Assembly: GCF_013408685.1 (NCBI RefSeq)
Contig: NZ_JACBZY010000001.1
Coordinates: 3,658,001-3,722,000 of the forward strand
DNA length: 64,000 nt
DNA from: Schumannella luteola
Lineage (GTDB): Bacteria > Actinomycetota > Actinomycetes > Actinomycetales > Microbacteriaceae
Direction of reading: 5' to 3'
Part shown: piece after piece, positions 8,190 through 16,420 of the stretch
How the letters are laid out: each line of letters starts with the position of its first letter
How positions within the stretch are numbered: position 1 is the stretch's first letter
Notes under the pieces: generated by a model
What the model saw: the letters and a program-made list of their open reading frames with translations, nothing else
What the model was told of the DNA's origin: nothing
Database searches by the model: none
Program-made: the position numbers and the translations under genes

Positions 8190-9236
8190 TCACGCCGTGC
8201 TGAGCCCCGCCCAGTCGGCCTCGTCGAGACCGTCACGCGGGATCGCCGCGAGCAGCTCTCGCGCCCGCACCGCGTCCCGCCCGGGCGCTTCCCGGTAGGC
8301 GGCGCGGTAGTCGCGCGAGAAGTGCGAGGCGCTGCGGTAGCCGACCGCCGACGCCGCCTCGGCCGCGGTCTCGCCGCGCACGATCATGCGCCGTCGCGCC
8401 TCGCCCAGCCGGGTGCGCTTCTGGTACTGCAGCGGCGACATCCCCGTCACCGTGCCGAAGCGCCGCCCCAGTGTCGAGGCGCTGACCCCGACCCGGGCCG
8501 CGAGCTCGTCGAGCGACCACGGCCGGGCGAGCTCGTCGACGATGAGGGCGACGGCGCGGCTGACCGTGTCGGCGTCGGGCGTGGCGCCGGCGGCGAGGAT
8601 GCGCGGGGCCTGGTCGCTCTGCAGCAGGCGCAGCACGACCTCACGGGCGAGCAGCGGGGCGAGCACCGGGATGTCCTCGGGCCGATCGAGCAGGCCGAGC
8701 AGCCGGGCGACGGCGTCGGCGAGCTCGGGGGTCCAGGTGCCGAGGCGGTCGGGCGCGCCGCGGTCGGCGAGCGGAGAGGATGCTGCGGCGCCGGAGCTGG
8801 TCGCACTGGTCGCGACGAGCGGCGCGACCTCGGCGATCACGAGCGGATCGAGCCGCCACATGACCGAGCGGAAGTCCCCGTCCGGCGCCTCGACGACCCC
8901 GGCGACGACCGGCAGATCGACCGGGGTGACGAGGAAGCGCTCGCGCCCCCAGATCGCGTCGTGCGCGCCGATGATCGAGCGCTTGCGCCCGCGCAGCGCG
9001 AGCGAGAGCGAGGGCGGGTAGGTCTGCGGCAGCAGCCCGGTGGGGCGGTCGACGCCCGAGAGCCGCAGTCCGAGCGCGGCGGCGTGCGGGCTGTGGCGGC
9101 GGCGCCCGGCGAGATCGGCCGCGCGGTCGAGCCTCGCGCGGGTCGCGGGGTCGAGCGCGCGCTCGGCGGCGTCGGAATCGTCCGCCGAGCCGATGACGCG
9201 GATGCCGTCGTCGTCGGGGTGCTGTCGATCACTCAC
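8190..9236 (-). CDS. AraC-family transcriptional regulator with N-terminal cupin-type sensing domain
   Basis: 348 residues. The N-terminal 200 resemble the AraC-binding cupin type (SLALRGRKRSIIGAHD, FLVTPVDLPVVAG, then MWRLDP). The C-terminus holds two helix-turn-helix motifs (WSLDELAARVGVSASTLGRRF and AASAVGYRSASHFSRDYRAAY), which define HTH_18. The chosen start is GTG at 9236; a TTG four codons upstream (9248) is also possible, and neither has a good ribosome site. It is divergent from the SDR at 9387, which is its likely target. The inducer is unknown. Confidence 0.85.
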   Translation of the reverse strand: MSDRQHPDDDGIRVIGSADDSDAAERALDPATRARLDRAADLAGRRRHSPHAAALGLRLSGVDRPTGLLPQTYPPSLSLALRGRKRSIIGAHDAIWGRERFLVTPVDLPVVAGVVEAPDGDFRSVMWRLDPLVIAEVAPLVATSATSSGAAASSPLADRGAPDRLGTWTPELADAVARLLGLLDRPEDIPVLAPLLAREVVLRLLQSDQAPRILAAGATPDADTVSRAVALIVDELARPWSLDELAARVGVSASTLGRRFGTVTGMSPLQYQKRTRLGEARRRMIVRGETAAEAASAVGYRSASHFSRDYRAAYREAPGRDAVRARELLAAIPRDGLDEADWAGLSTA

Positions 9237-9386
9237 GCGATCAGTCAAGCACCGCCGCCGCCTTCGCCGTCGACTGAGCCCCCTCCCGCCGAGGATCGGC
9301 AACGACCTGACGTGATCGGGCAATCGCGCACCGGCGCCGACGACGAGAGTCGGATGACCGAACAGCTCGCAGAAAGAGGACACCCG

Positions 9387-10223
9387 ATGAGCGACACGAC
9401 CGCATCCGCCCCGACCCCCGCCTACGTCCACGACCCCGCCGCCGGCCTCGACGCGCTCCCCCGTGACGCGCGCCTCGCGGGGCGCACCGCCCTCGTCACC
9501 GGCTCGTCGAGCGGCATCGGCGAGGCGATCGCCCGCGTGCTCGCCGCCTCCGGCGCCCGCGTCGCCGTCAGCGGCCGCGACACGGCGCGCCTCGAGCGCG
9601 TGGTCGACGCGATCACCGCGGCCGGCGGCGAGGCCGTCGCCGTCGAGGCCGATCTCACGGCGGAGCCCGCAGAGCTGCGCGCCGCCGCCGCCCGCGCCGA
9701 GGCGGCCCTGGGCGGCCGGGTCGACATCCTCGTCAACAACGCCGGCGTCTACCCCGGCGGACCGACCCCCGATCTCGCCGACGACGCCCTGGCGGCGCTG
9801 CTGAACACGAACATCCGCGCTCCGCACGCGCTCGTGGCGGCCCTCGCGCCCGGCATGGTCGAGCGCGGACACGGTGTGATCGTCAACACGGGGTCGTGGA
9901 TGGCGCGGGTCGGCGTGCCCTACAAGGCGATCTATCCGGCGACCGAGGCCGCGATCGAGCAGCTGACGCGCGCGTGGGCGGCCGAGTTCGGTCCTCGCGG
10001 GATCCGCGTGAACGGCGTCGCACCGGGAGCGACAGCGACACCCGGCAACGCCTCCTCGGCCGCGATCATGCCCGAGATGACGAAGGGCACGGTGCTGGGC
10101 CGTGCGGTGCAGCCGATCGAGATCGCCTACGCCGTGCGCTGGCTCGCCTCCGACGAGGCCGCCGCCGTGCACGGCATCTCGCTCGACGTCGACGGCGGGA
10201 TCGCGGCGACGCGGCTCGGCTGA
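9387..10223 (+). CDS. SDR-family protein with catalytic Lys replaced by Glu
   Basis: 278 residues. The Rossmann motif TGSSSGIG is at 39-46, NNAG at 117-120, the catalytic-site Ser at 170 and Tyr at 183. The tetrad lysine of YxxxK is Glu187 (YPATEAA), where nearly all classical SDRs read Y-x-x-S/T-K. Cofactor binding looks intact, so the protein may bind NAD(P) with altered or lost catalysis. AAAGAGGA 6 bases before the ATG fixes the start. It is divergent from an AraC regulator. The substrate is unknown. Confidence 0.85.
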   Translation: MSDTTASAPTPAYVHDPAAGLDALPRDARLAGRTALVTGSSSGIGEAIARVLAASGARVAVSGRDTARLERVVDAITAAGGEAVAVEADLTAEPAELRAAAARAEAALGGRVDILVNNAGVYPGGPTPDLADDALAALLNTNIRAPHALVAALAPGMVERGHGVIVNTGSWMARVGVPYKAIYPATEAAIEQLTRAWAAEFGPRGIRVNGVAPGATATPGNASSAAIMPEMTKGTVLGRAVQPIEIAYAVRWLASDEAAAVHGISLDVDGGIAATRLG

Positions 10224-10259
10224 GCCGGAGTACGGCACGTGCCCGATGCCGCAGAGGTC

Positions 10260-10296
10260 GCGCATCCCTCGCTCCGGTGCGAGCGGGTGGATGCGC
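10260..10296. terminator. Hairpin terminator between convergent SDR and lysozyme-like genes
   Basis: An outer stem GCGCATCC/GGATGCGC encloses an inner stem CTCGC/GCGAG around loop TCCGGT. The position between two converging stops suits bidirectional termination. Confidence 0.55.
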
Positions 10297-10330
10297 GGCT
10301 CAGCGCGATCGGCTCAGCGCGATCGGCTCA
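10297..10330. repeat. 14-bp tandem repeat GGCTCAGCGCGATC, about 2.4 copies
   Basis: Two perfect copies (10297-10310 and 10311-10324) and a partial third run into the stop codon of the lysozyme-like gene. The function is unknown; slipped-strand duplication is the simple explanation. Confidence 0.8.
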
Positions 10331-11095
10331 GCCCCAGGCGGCGACCGGCGCCTTGACGACGTCGACGGGGCGGGTGCTCCAGTGCGCGCCGTTGGCGTAA
10401 TGACTCGAGGCCCACGGCGAGGCCCAGATCGCGGCGGCGGTCACGTCGGCCGAGGCGCCCGACTCCATGCCGGCGACGATGCCCGGGTAGCGGCCGCTCT
10501 GGATGTTCTCGGCGCAGTAGCGGGCCGCCTCGACGAGGCTGACGTAGCTGCCGAGACCGGATCCGCCGCCCGAGCCGAGGCCGTTGTTGAGCGGGTTGTT
10601 GCGGTTCCACCAGTTGTCGGTGCCGTTCTCCTGGCGCATCCAGCGCAGCATCACGGTCACGTTCGCGTCGGTCTGCTGCCAGCCGCCGAAGAGCAGCACC
10701 ATCTTCGCCCAGTCGGCGTTCGTGCCGCTCTGCTTGAGGGTGTCGATGCCGGCGGTCGCCATGACGACGTCGCGGGAGACATCGTTCGCCTGCACGTCGC
10801 CGTCGACGGTGAGCGCGGCCTTGAGCTCGTCGGTCGAGCGGATGTCGCCCTGCGCGATCGCGGCCGGCGTGCCGGGGGCGACGGTCACGTGCTTCGCCGC
10901 GGCGTGGGCCCCGACCGCCGGGGTGACGGTGAGGCTGGCCACGAGCGCGGCCCCCATCAGCACCTCGACCATGGCGCGGCGGCGCAGCGAGACGTGCGGA
11001 GCACCTCCGACGCGGGGTGCGTCCGGCGCGACCTGCGGGGTCGACGAAGCGGACCGGGAACGGCCGTCACTGAGTCGAGAAGAGGAGAAGGTCAT
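10328..11095 (-). CDS. Secreted lysozyme-like / peptidoglycan hydrolase-like protein
   Basis: 255 residues. A long Ser/Arg-rich n-region ends in LRRRAMVEVLMG, followed by a hydrophobic core and AHA-A, a plausible signal peptidase I site near residues 60-66. The mature part contains MLRWMRQENGTDNWWNRNNP, followed by YVSLVEAARYCAENIQSG and a C-terminal segment with ASPWASSHYANGA. This pattern resembles a lysozyme-fold cell-wall hydrolase with Glu in QENG as possible acid, but I could not assign a named family. A start at MVEVLMG would give a more normal signal peptide. It stands alone on the minus strand. Confidence 0.65.
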   Translation of the reverse strand: MTFSSSRLSDGRSRSASSTPQVAPDAPRVGGAPHVSLRRRAMVEVLMGAALVASLTVTPAVGAHAAAKHVTVAPGTPAAIAQGDIRSTDELKAALTVDGDVQANDVSRDVVMATAGIDTLKQSGTNADWAKMVLLFGGWQQTDANVTVMLRWMRQENGTDNWWNRNNPLNNGLGSGGGSGLGSYVSLVEAARYCAENIQSGRYPGIVAGMESGASADVTAAAIWASPWASSHYANGAHWSTRPVDVVKAPVAAWG

Positions 11096-11230
11096 GCAGC
11101 CGTCGAGGGTAACAGAGGCTTCTGGCCGCCGCCACGTCCCCTGTCGATCAGCGATCTCGTCGCCGCATCCAGGCTGCCGTTCTGCCACGGGCGCTCCGAA
11201 CGGCGGGGACGGCGGCGACGGGCCCGCCCG

Positions 11231-11938
11231 TCACCGCCCGGCCTCTTCGGCGCGCAGGTGCGCGAGAGCGGTGCGGGCCGCCGTGCGCACGTGCGCGGCG
11301 CAGAGCGCCGACGCGGTCTCGTCGTCGCGGCGCTGGATCGCCTCGACGATGCCGCGCAGCTCGCGTACGACCTGCAGCGGACGCCCCTTCTCCGACAGGG
11401 AGGTGGCCCGCAGCGCCTGCACGCGCACCTGGATGCTCTCGAGCAGCTGCTGCAGCGCGGCGCTGCCGGCGCCCTCGACGAGCACGACGTAGAAGTCGTC
11501 TTTCGCCTTGAGCAGCTCGCGGATGGTCGTGTGCTCGTTGGTGACCTCGTCGAGGTCGTCGACGGTGGCGACGAGACGGTCGACCTGCGCGTCGGTGGCG
11601 CGCTCGACGAAGCGGCGCACGATGAGCGACTCGAGCCCGGCGCGCACCTCGTAGAGGTCTTCGGCCTCGGTGAGCGACGGTGCCGAGACGACCGCGCCCT
11701 TCTGCGGCACGACGGTGACGAGTCCCTCGGTGGCGAGCTCGCGTATCGCCTCGCGCACGGTCGTGCGCGAGACGCCGAGCCACTCCATCAGCTCGCGCTC
11801 GACCAGGCGCTGCCCCGGCTGCAGCTCGAAGTCGCGGATCGCCTGACGCAGACGCCCGATGACCTGCTCGCGCAGCGGCGCCGCGACGCGTCCCACCGGC
11901 TCGAGGCCGGAGATGACGAGCGAGTTGACGGGGGTCAT
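11231..11938 (-). CDS. GntR-family regulator, FadR/FCD subfamily
   Basis: 235 residues: an N-terminal winged helix (LREQVIGRLRQAI, GQRLVERELMEWLGVSRTTV) and an all-helical FCD effector domain from about residue 85 (EAEDLYEVRAGLES, then RRDDETASALCAAHV). FCD domains usually bind sugar acids or small carboxylates. It lies 49 bases after the last enzyme of the 14-gene run and is probably its regulator. A tandem repeat in the promoter of the first gene (24761-24790) is a candidate binding site. The start is the first ATG; no strong ribosome site is seen. Confidence 0.9.
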   Translation of the reverse strand: MTPVNSLVISGLEPVGRVAAPLREQVIGRLRQAIRDFELQPGQRLVERELMEWLGVSRTTVREAIRELATEGLVTVVPQKGAVVSAPSLTEAEDLYEVRAGLESLIVRRFVERATDAQVDRLVATVDDLDEVTNEHTTIRELLKAKDDFYVVLVEGAGSAALQQLLESIQVRVQALRATSLSEKGRPLQVVRELRGIVEAIQRRDDETASALCAAHVRTAARTALAHLRAEEAGR

Positions 11939-11987
11939 GGACGTGCTCGATTCGGGTGAGTGATGCTGTTGGGCAATCTAGCCTCCC

Positions 11988-12893
11988 TCAGTCCTGTGCC
12001 GCGGCAGCGGCGTCCGCGATCCATCGAGCGACCTCGGTGTGGTCGGCGGTGGGCTCGAGCGCGTCGGCGGCCTCGGCCCAGTGGGCCACGGCCTCGTCGG
12101 CGAGTCGGTGGTAGGCGCCGGTCGACTCGGTCAGCCCCTGCGCGATGCGCATGTCCTTGAGCATGAGCCGCAGGCCGAAGCCCGAGTCGTAGCCGCCGGG
12201 CAGGATGAAGTTGGGCCACTTGTTGTCGGTCGAACCGCTGCGTCCGCTGGCGGCGTTGAACACCGCGAGCATGATCTCGGGGTCGAGCCCGAAGCGCTGG
12301 CCGGCGATCATGACCTCGCTCGTCGCCCACAGATGGGTGGCGGAGAGCAGGTTGTTGAGGGCCTTCAGGGCGTGGCCGGAGCCGACCGCACCGGTGCGGG
12401 TGACCTTGCCGAGCACGCTCAGCACGACCTCGGCGCGGTCGACCTCGGCGGGCTCGCCGCCGGCCATGATCGCGAGGGTGCCGCGCTCGGCGCCCTTCAC
12501 CCCGCCCGAGACGGGCGCGTCGACGAGCGGGATGCCGTGACCGGCCAGTCGCTCGGCGAGGGCCTGCGTGGCGAGCGGCTCCGACGAGCTCATGTCGAGC
12601 AGCAGCGTGCCCGGCGCGAGCGCGGAACCCGAATCCACGCCCGCGCCGAGCAGTTCGTCGACGACCGCGGTCACGATGGCCGAGTTCGGCAGCATGAGCA
12701 GCACGACCTCGGACCCGGTCACCGCCTCGGCCGCGGTCGCGCATCCGGTCGCCCCGATCGCGGCGACGCGCTCGACCGCGCCGGGCGCGACGTCGAAGCC
12801 GCGCACGGGGAATCCGGCGTCGGCCAGCCGCGACAGCATGGGGAAGCCCATGTTGCCGAGGCCGATGACGGCGACGGTCGGCTTCTCAGGCAC
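11988..12893 (-). CDS. NAD(P)-dependent oxidoreductase, 3-hydroxyisobutyrate dehydrogenase family (second copy)
   Basis: 301 residues. The Rossmann motif VIGLGNMGFPM opens the protein, the substrate-binding loop VDAPVSGGVKGAERGTLAIM follows, and the catalytic-lysine region reads KALNNLL. The family reduces 3-carbon semialdehydes such as tartronate semialdehyde, or 3-hydroxy acids. I start it at GTG 12893, which overlaps the previous stop by 8 bases (GTGCCTGA); an upstream start would add only an Arg-rich run. It is about half identical by eye to the protein at 13751-14707, so two related activities sit in one operon. Confidence 0.88.
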   Translation of the reverse strand: MPEKPTVAVIGLGNMGFPMLSRLADAGFPVRGFDVAPGAVERVAAIGATGCATAAEAVTGSEVVLLMLPNSAIVTAVVDELLGAGVDSGSALAPGTLLLDMSSSEPLATQALAERLAGHGIPLVDAPVSGGVKGAERGTLAIMAGGEPAEVDRAEVVLSVLGKVTRTGAVGSGHALKALNNLLSATHLWATSEVMIAGQRFGLDPEIMLAVFNAASGRSGSTDNKWPNFILPGGYDSGFGLRLMLKDMRIAQGLTESTGAYHRLADEAVAHWAEAADALEPTADHTEVARWIADAAAAAQD

Positions 12894-13353
12894 GGGTCGC
12901 CGCCGTCTCGCCGGGCGCCGACGCCGTCGTCGCCTCATCCGTCGCAGCCGCCTCCGCGGCCGCCGCCTTCATCTCGGTGATGACGCGCTCGGCCACGCGG
13001 AACGACTCGAGCGCGGCGGGCACGCCCACGTAGATCGCGGTCTGCATGAGCACCTCCTGGATCTCCTGCACCGAGACGCCGTTGTTGATCGCGCCGCGCA
13101 CGTGCACGCCCAGCTCGTGGGTGCGGTTGAGCGCCGTGAGCATCGCCAGGTTGATGAGGCTGCGGGTCTCGCGGGGCAGTCCCTCGCGAGTCCAGACGGC
13201 GCCCCAGCAGTACTCGGTGACGAGCTCCTGGATCGGGCGCGAGAACTCGGTGACCTGACCGAGCGAGCGCTCGACGTGCGCGTGACCGAGCACCTCGCGG
13301 CGCAGCTGCAGGCCGGCCTCGTAGGTGTCGGCGTGGGTGTCGTCGGGGCTCAT
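12886..13353 (-). CDS. Carboxymuconolactone decarboxylase-family protein (PcaC-like)
   Basis: 155 residues with the family core EYCWGAVWTREGLPRETRSL, NLAMLTALNRTHELGVHVRG and AINNGVSVQEIQEVLMQTAIYVG, followed by an Ala/Thr-rich tail. True PcaC decarboxylates gamma-carboxymuconolactone, but no other beta-ketoadipate genes are here. A role on another lactone or keto acid in this sugar-type operon is more likely. It is coupled to the cupin gene by a 4-base overlap. Confidence 0.88.
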   Translation of the reverse strand: MSPDDTHADTYEAGLQLRREVLGHAHVERSLGQVTEFSRPIQELVTEYCWGAVWTREGLPRETRSLINLAMLTALNRTHELGVHVRGAINNGVSVQEIQEVLMQTAIYVGVPAALESFRVAERVITEMKAAAAEAAATDEATTASAPGETAATRA

Positions 13354-13754
13354 GCTGCGTCCGTTCGCTGGGGTTCGGTCGTGTAGTCGGCGTCGTCGAC
13401 GGCATCAGCCCAGACGGTCGGGCCGAGCGACACGGCGGTGTGGGTCATGAAGGAGTCGGGGGCGGCGCCGTGCCAGTGCTCCTCGCCGGGTGCGACCCAG
13501 ACGACGTCGCCGGGCAGCAGCTCGACGACGGGCCCGTCGGCGACCTGGGTGAGTCCGCGGCCGGAGGTGACGAAGAGGATCTGGCCCTGGCTGTGGTGGT
13601 GCCAGTGGGTGCGCGCGCCGGGGCGGAAGCTGACGTCGTTGATCGTCACGCCGTCGGTGCCGGCCATGGTCATGAAGTTGTCGACCTGGCCGGTGAACCG
13701 GGATCCCGACTTGGCGCCGAGTCCGGCGCGGCGGTCGGCGGGGATGTGCTTCAT
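13350..13754 (-). CDS. Cupin-domain protein
   Basis: 134 residues forming a single cupin barrel. Motif 1 is GARTHWHHHSQGQ with a cluster of His ligands; motif 2 is PGDVVWVAPGEEHWHGA. CMD-cupin pairs often occur together, and here the two genes are translationally coupled by 4-base overlaps on both sides. It is probably a metal-dependent isomerase, lyase or lactone-processing enzyme; the substrate is unknown. Confidence 0.85.
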   Translation of the reverse strand: MKHIPADRRAGLGAKSGSRFTGQVDNFMTMAGTDGVTINDVSFRPGARTHWHHHSQGQILFVTSGRGLTQVADGPVVELLPGDVVWVAPGEEHWHGAAPDSFMTHTAVSLGPTVWADAVDDADYTTEPQRTDAA

Positions 13755-14707
13755 CGGTTGCCCTCCTCGGCAGCGGGTGCGGCGGCATCGACGGGTGCGG
13801 TGTCGGCGCCCGGCAGCGGCAGGTGCAGCCGCACGCCCCCGGAGACGTCGCCGATCGCATCCACGACCGTGTTGCTGATCTCGTCGGCGCGGCCGCTGGC
13901 GATCGCGAGCCCGAAGGCGGCGACGGGGCCGGAGGCGTGCAGGCCGGCGACGCCGAGGTCGGCGATCAGCTCGGTGTAGAGCTGCACGTCCTTCATCATC
14001 AGCGTGTTCGTCAGGCCGCCCTTCAGGTAGTCGCCGTGCACGATCTTCGGGAAGCGGTTGAGGGTGGCGAAGTTGACGCCCGAGCTCGCGTTGAGCACCT
14101 CGAGCAGCGCATCCAGGTCGAGTCCGGCCTTCTTGCCGGCCACCATGACCTCGGCCGTGGCCGAGAGGGCGACGGCATTGAGGAAGTTGTTGAGCAGCTT
14201 CGTCACGTGGCCCGAGCCGCTCGCGCCCATGTGCACGACCGTCGTCGCGATGTGCGCGAGCACCGGCTGGATGCGCTCGAGGGCGTCGGCGTCGCCGCCC
14301 ACCATGAGCGTGAGCGTGCCCTTCTCGGCCGCCGCGGCACCGCCCGAGATGCCGGCGTCGAGGTAGTGCGCGCCCTTCGCGGCGAGCTTCTCGGCGATCG
14401 CGCGGGTGGATGCGGGGGCGGCCGTCGAGAGATCGACGACGACCTGGCCCTCGTGCACGTTCGCCAGCACGCCGTCGTCGCCGAGCACGACCGCCTCGAC
14501 GATGCGGCTGTTCGGCAGCGACAGCAGCACGACATCCGACTCGCGCGTCACCTGGGCGCCCGACGCCGCGGCCGTGGCCCCCGAGGCGTCGAGGTTGGCC
14601 TGCTGGGCGTCGAAGCCGAGCACGTCGACCCCGCCGCGCAGCAGCGAGCCCGTCATGCGCCCGCCCATGTTGCCGAGCCCGATGAATCCGACTCTCAGCT
14701 CGCTCAT
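13751..14707 (-). CDS. NAD(P)-dependent oxidoreductase, 3-hydroxyisobutyrate dehydrogenase family (first copy)
   Basis: 318 residues: cofactor motif FIGLGNMGGRM, substrate loop DAGISGGAAAAEKGTLTLM, and catalytic lysine in HVTKLLNNFLNA. The C-terminus is an Ala/Pro-rich extension. It would reduce or oxidise a short semialdehyde or hydroxy acid, as tartronate semialdehyde reductase or sulfolactaldehyde reductase do. It overlaps both neighbours by 4 bases. Confidence 0.88.
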   Translation of the reverse strand: MSELRVGFIGLGNMGGRMTGSLLRGGVDVLGFDAQQANLDASGATAAASGAQVTRESDVVLLSLPNSRIVEAVVLGDDGVLANVHEGQVVVDLSTAAPASTRAIAEKLAAKGAHYLDAGISGGAAAAEKGTLTLMVGGDADALERIQPVLAHIATTVVHMGASGSGHVTKLLNNFLNAVALSATAEVMVAGKKAGLDLDALLEVLNASSGVNFATLNRFPKIVHGDYLKGGLTNTLMMKDVQLYTELIADLGVAGLHASGPVAAFGLAIASGRADEISNTVVDAIGDVSGGVRLHLPLPGADTAPVDAAAPAAEEGNR

Positions 14708-15552
14708 TCCGCGGCCCCCTTCCAGTCGTCGCCGTAGAGCGCGGTGTCGACAGCGGCGTAGTCCCAGGCGCCCGCTCCTCCGGAGGGGCGCACGGTGTTG
14801 ACGATGGTCGCGCCGCCGTCGGCGGAGACGACCTGTCCGGTCACGTAGGCCGAGTCGTCGCTGAGCAGGAACGCGACGACGCCGGCGATCTCCTCGGGAC
14901 GTCCGGCCCTGCGCAGCGGAGTGGTCTCGGCGCGGCGCTCCATGTCGTTCTTGCCGCCGGAGGTGCCGGCGGCGGCCGCGAACAGCTCGGTCGGCACGAT
15001 GCCGGGGGCGACGCCGTTGACGCGGATGCCGAGCGGCCCGCCGTACATGGCGGCGCCGTGGATGAGCCCGACGACGGCGTGCTTGCTGGTCACGTAGGGC
15101 AGCAGGTCGGCGCTGCCGGTGAGGCTGGCGATGCTCGCGGTGACGGCGATCGTGCCGCGCGTCTGGGTGCGGCGGAACTCGCGGAACGCGGCGCGCAGCC
15201 CGAGGAACTGGCCGCGCACGTTGACCGCCATGACCTTCTCGAAGTCGGCGACCTCGAGGTCGGGCAGCGGGGTGAAGCCTCCGAAGATGCCGGCGTTGAG
15301 GTGGTGCAGGTCGATCCCGCCGAAGGCCTTCAGCCCGGCCTCGATGTAGGCGTCGACGCCCTCCTCGGTGGAGATGTCGGCGGTGACGGCGATGGCGTCG
15401 GTCGGCAGCGCGCCGACGAGCTCGTCGACGGCGGCGCCGTCGAGGTCGACCGCGACGACGCGGGCTCCCTCCGCGGCGAGTCGCTGGGCGCTGGCGCGGC
15501 CGAGGCCGCTGCCCGCTCCCGTGACGACGGCGGTGCGATCAGCGAAGCGCAT
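14704..15552 (-). CDS. SDR-family NAD(P)-dependent dehydrogenase
   Basis: 282 residues. TGAGSGLG binds cofactor, LNAG replaces the usual NNAG, the active site is Ser in TASIAS with YVTSK, and the C-terminal substrate loop ends in VSADGG. AGAAGGGAG 6 bases before the ATG fixes the start, which lies 14 bases inside the lactonase-like gene. A C-terminal extension of about 30 residues (WDYAAVDTALYGDDW) is unusual for short SDRs. It probably oxidises a sugar-derived alcohol in this pathway. Confidence 0.88.
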   Translation of the reverse strand: MRFADRTAVVTGAGSGLGRASAQRLAAEGARVVAVDLDGAAVDELVGALPTDAIAVTADISTEEGVDAYIEAGLKAFGGIDLHHLNAGIFGGFTPLPDLEVADFEKVMAVNVRGQFLGLRAAFREFRRTQTRGTIAVTASIASLTGSADLLPYVTSKHAVVGLIHGAAMYGGPLGIRVNGVAPGIVPTELFAAAAGTSGGKNDMERRAETTPLRRAGRPEEIAGVVAFLLSDDSAYVTGQVVSADGGATIVNTVRPSGGAGAWDYAAVDTALYGDDWKGAAE

Positions 15553-16420
15553 CCGCTGCTCCCTTCTGATCGGGGTGGATGTCGGCGGCGGGCGCCGCCG
15601 AGGTCGCGGGCAGCTCGCCGATGACGCTCGCGTGCTCGCCGAGCGCGCCGGCGGCCCGCGGGAAGCGGTCGAGCGTCGACGGGTCGTGCCCGGTGACGAC
15701 GTGCGCGACCTCGCCCGAGGCGAGGGCGTCGCGGATGAGCCGGAATGCGTCGTACATGGCCGGCAGCTCGGCGACCGAGGTGAACGGCATGTCGCGCTCG
15801 TACTCCTCGTAGTAGTGCACGGCGTCGCTGGCGAGCAGCACGGTGCCCTCGCTCGTGTCGACGAGCACCATCGCCTGGCCGGGCGTGTGGCCACCGACCT
15901 CGATGACGCGCACGCCCGGGGCGTAGTCGAGCTCGCCGCCGAAGAAGTCGATGCGGCCGGCGTCGCGCGCGGCGACGAGGGCGGCGATCTCCGTGTCCTC
16001 CACCGAGTGGTGGAAGAGCGTCTGGTGGCCGTTCGGGCCCGTCCAGAAGTCGAACTCCTTGCGCGCCAGCAGGAAGCGCGCGTTCTCGAACAGCGCGATG
16101 TTGCCGATGTGGTCGAAGTGCCCGTGCGTGAGGATCACCTCGGGCGCCGTGGCCGGATCGACCTCCGCCAGAGCGAACGCCTCGTGCGGCTCGAGCAGGA
16201 AGGTGCGCTGGCGGTTGTCGCCGCCGAGGCGCGAGAAGCCGGTGTCGACGACGATCTCGCGCTCGCCGTCGCGCAGCACCCAGAAGAAGTAGTCCATCTC
16301 CAGGTCGCCGTCGGGCTCGCCGTAGAGGGGGTAGTTGAGGTAGACGCCCTCGCGGGTGGCGTGCCGTGTGCCGTAGCGCACGATCGTCACCTGCCAGAGG
16401 TGCTTCTGCTCACTCGGCAT
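15539..16420 (-). CDS. Metallo-beta-lactamase-fold hydrolase, N-acyl-homoserine-lactonase-like
   Basis: 293 residues. The dinuclear zinc motif HGHFDH is at 99-104, with further ligands His178, Asp199 and the His of VVTGHDP near 248. The layout matches AiiA/AttM-type lactonases. Its position between a GMC oxidase and an SDR suggests that the real substrate is a sugar lactone made by the GMC enzyme rather than a signalling lactone (inference). The gene overlaps the GMC gene by 11 bases and the SDR gene by 14. Confidence 0.85.
   Translation of the reverse strand: MPSEQKHLWQVTIVRYGTRHATREGVYLNYPLYGEPDGDLEMDYFFWVLRDGEREIVVDTGFSRLGGDNRQRTFLLEPHEAFALAEVDPATAPEVILTHGHFDHIGNIALFENARFLLARKEFDFWTGPNGHQTLFHHSVEDTEIAALVAARDAGRIDFFGGELDYAPGVRVIEVGGHTPGQAMVLVDTSEGTVLLASDAVHYYEEYERDMPFTSVAELPAMYDAFRLIRDALASGEVAHVVTGHDPSTLDRFPRAAGALGEHASVIGELPATSAAPAADIHPDQKGAADALR

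Noticed and set aside
8190-10265. A 691-codon minus-strand frame running through the SDR region into the AraC regulator
   Set aside because: The part beyond 9248 lies antisense to the SDR and has Gly/Arg/Asp-rich shadow composition.
15539-16420. A quorum-quenching function for the MBL-fold lactonase-like protein
   Set aside because: The fold fits, but the protein is embedded in a sugar-type oxidative operon with no quorum genes; a sugar lactone is the more economical substrate.
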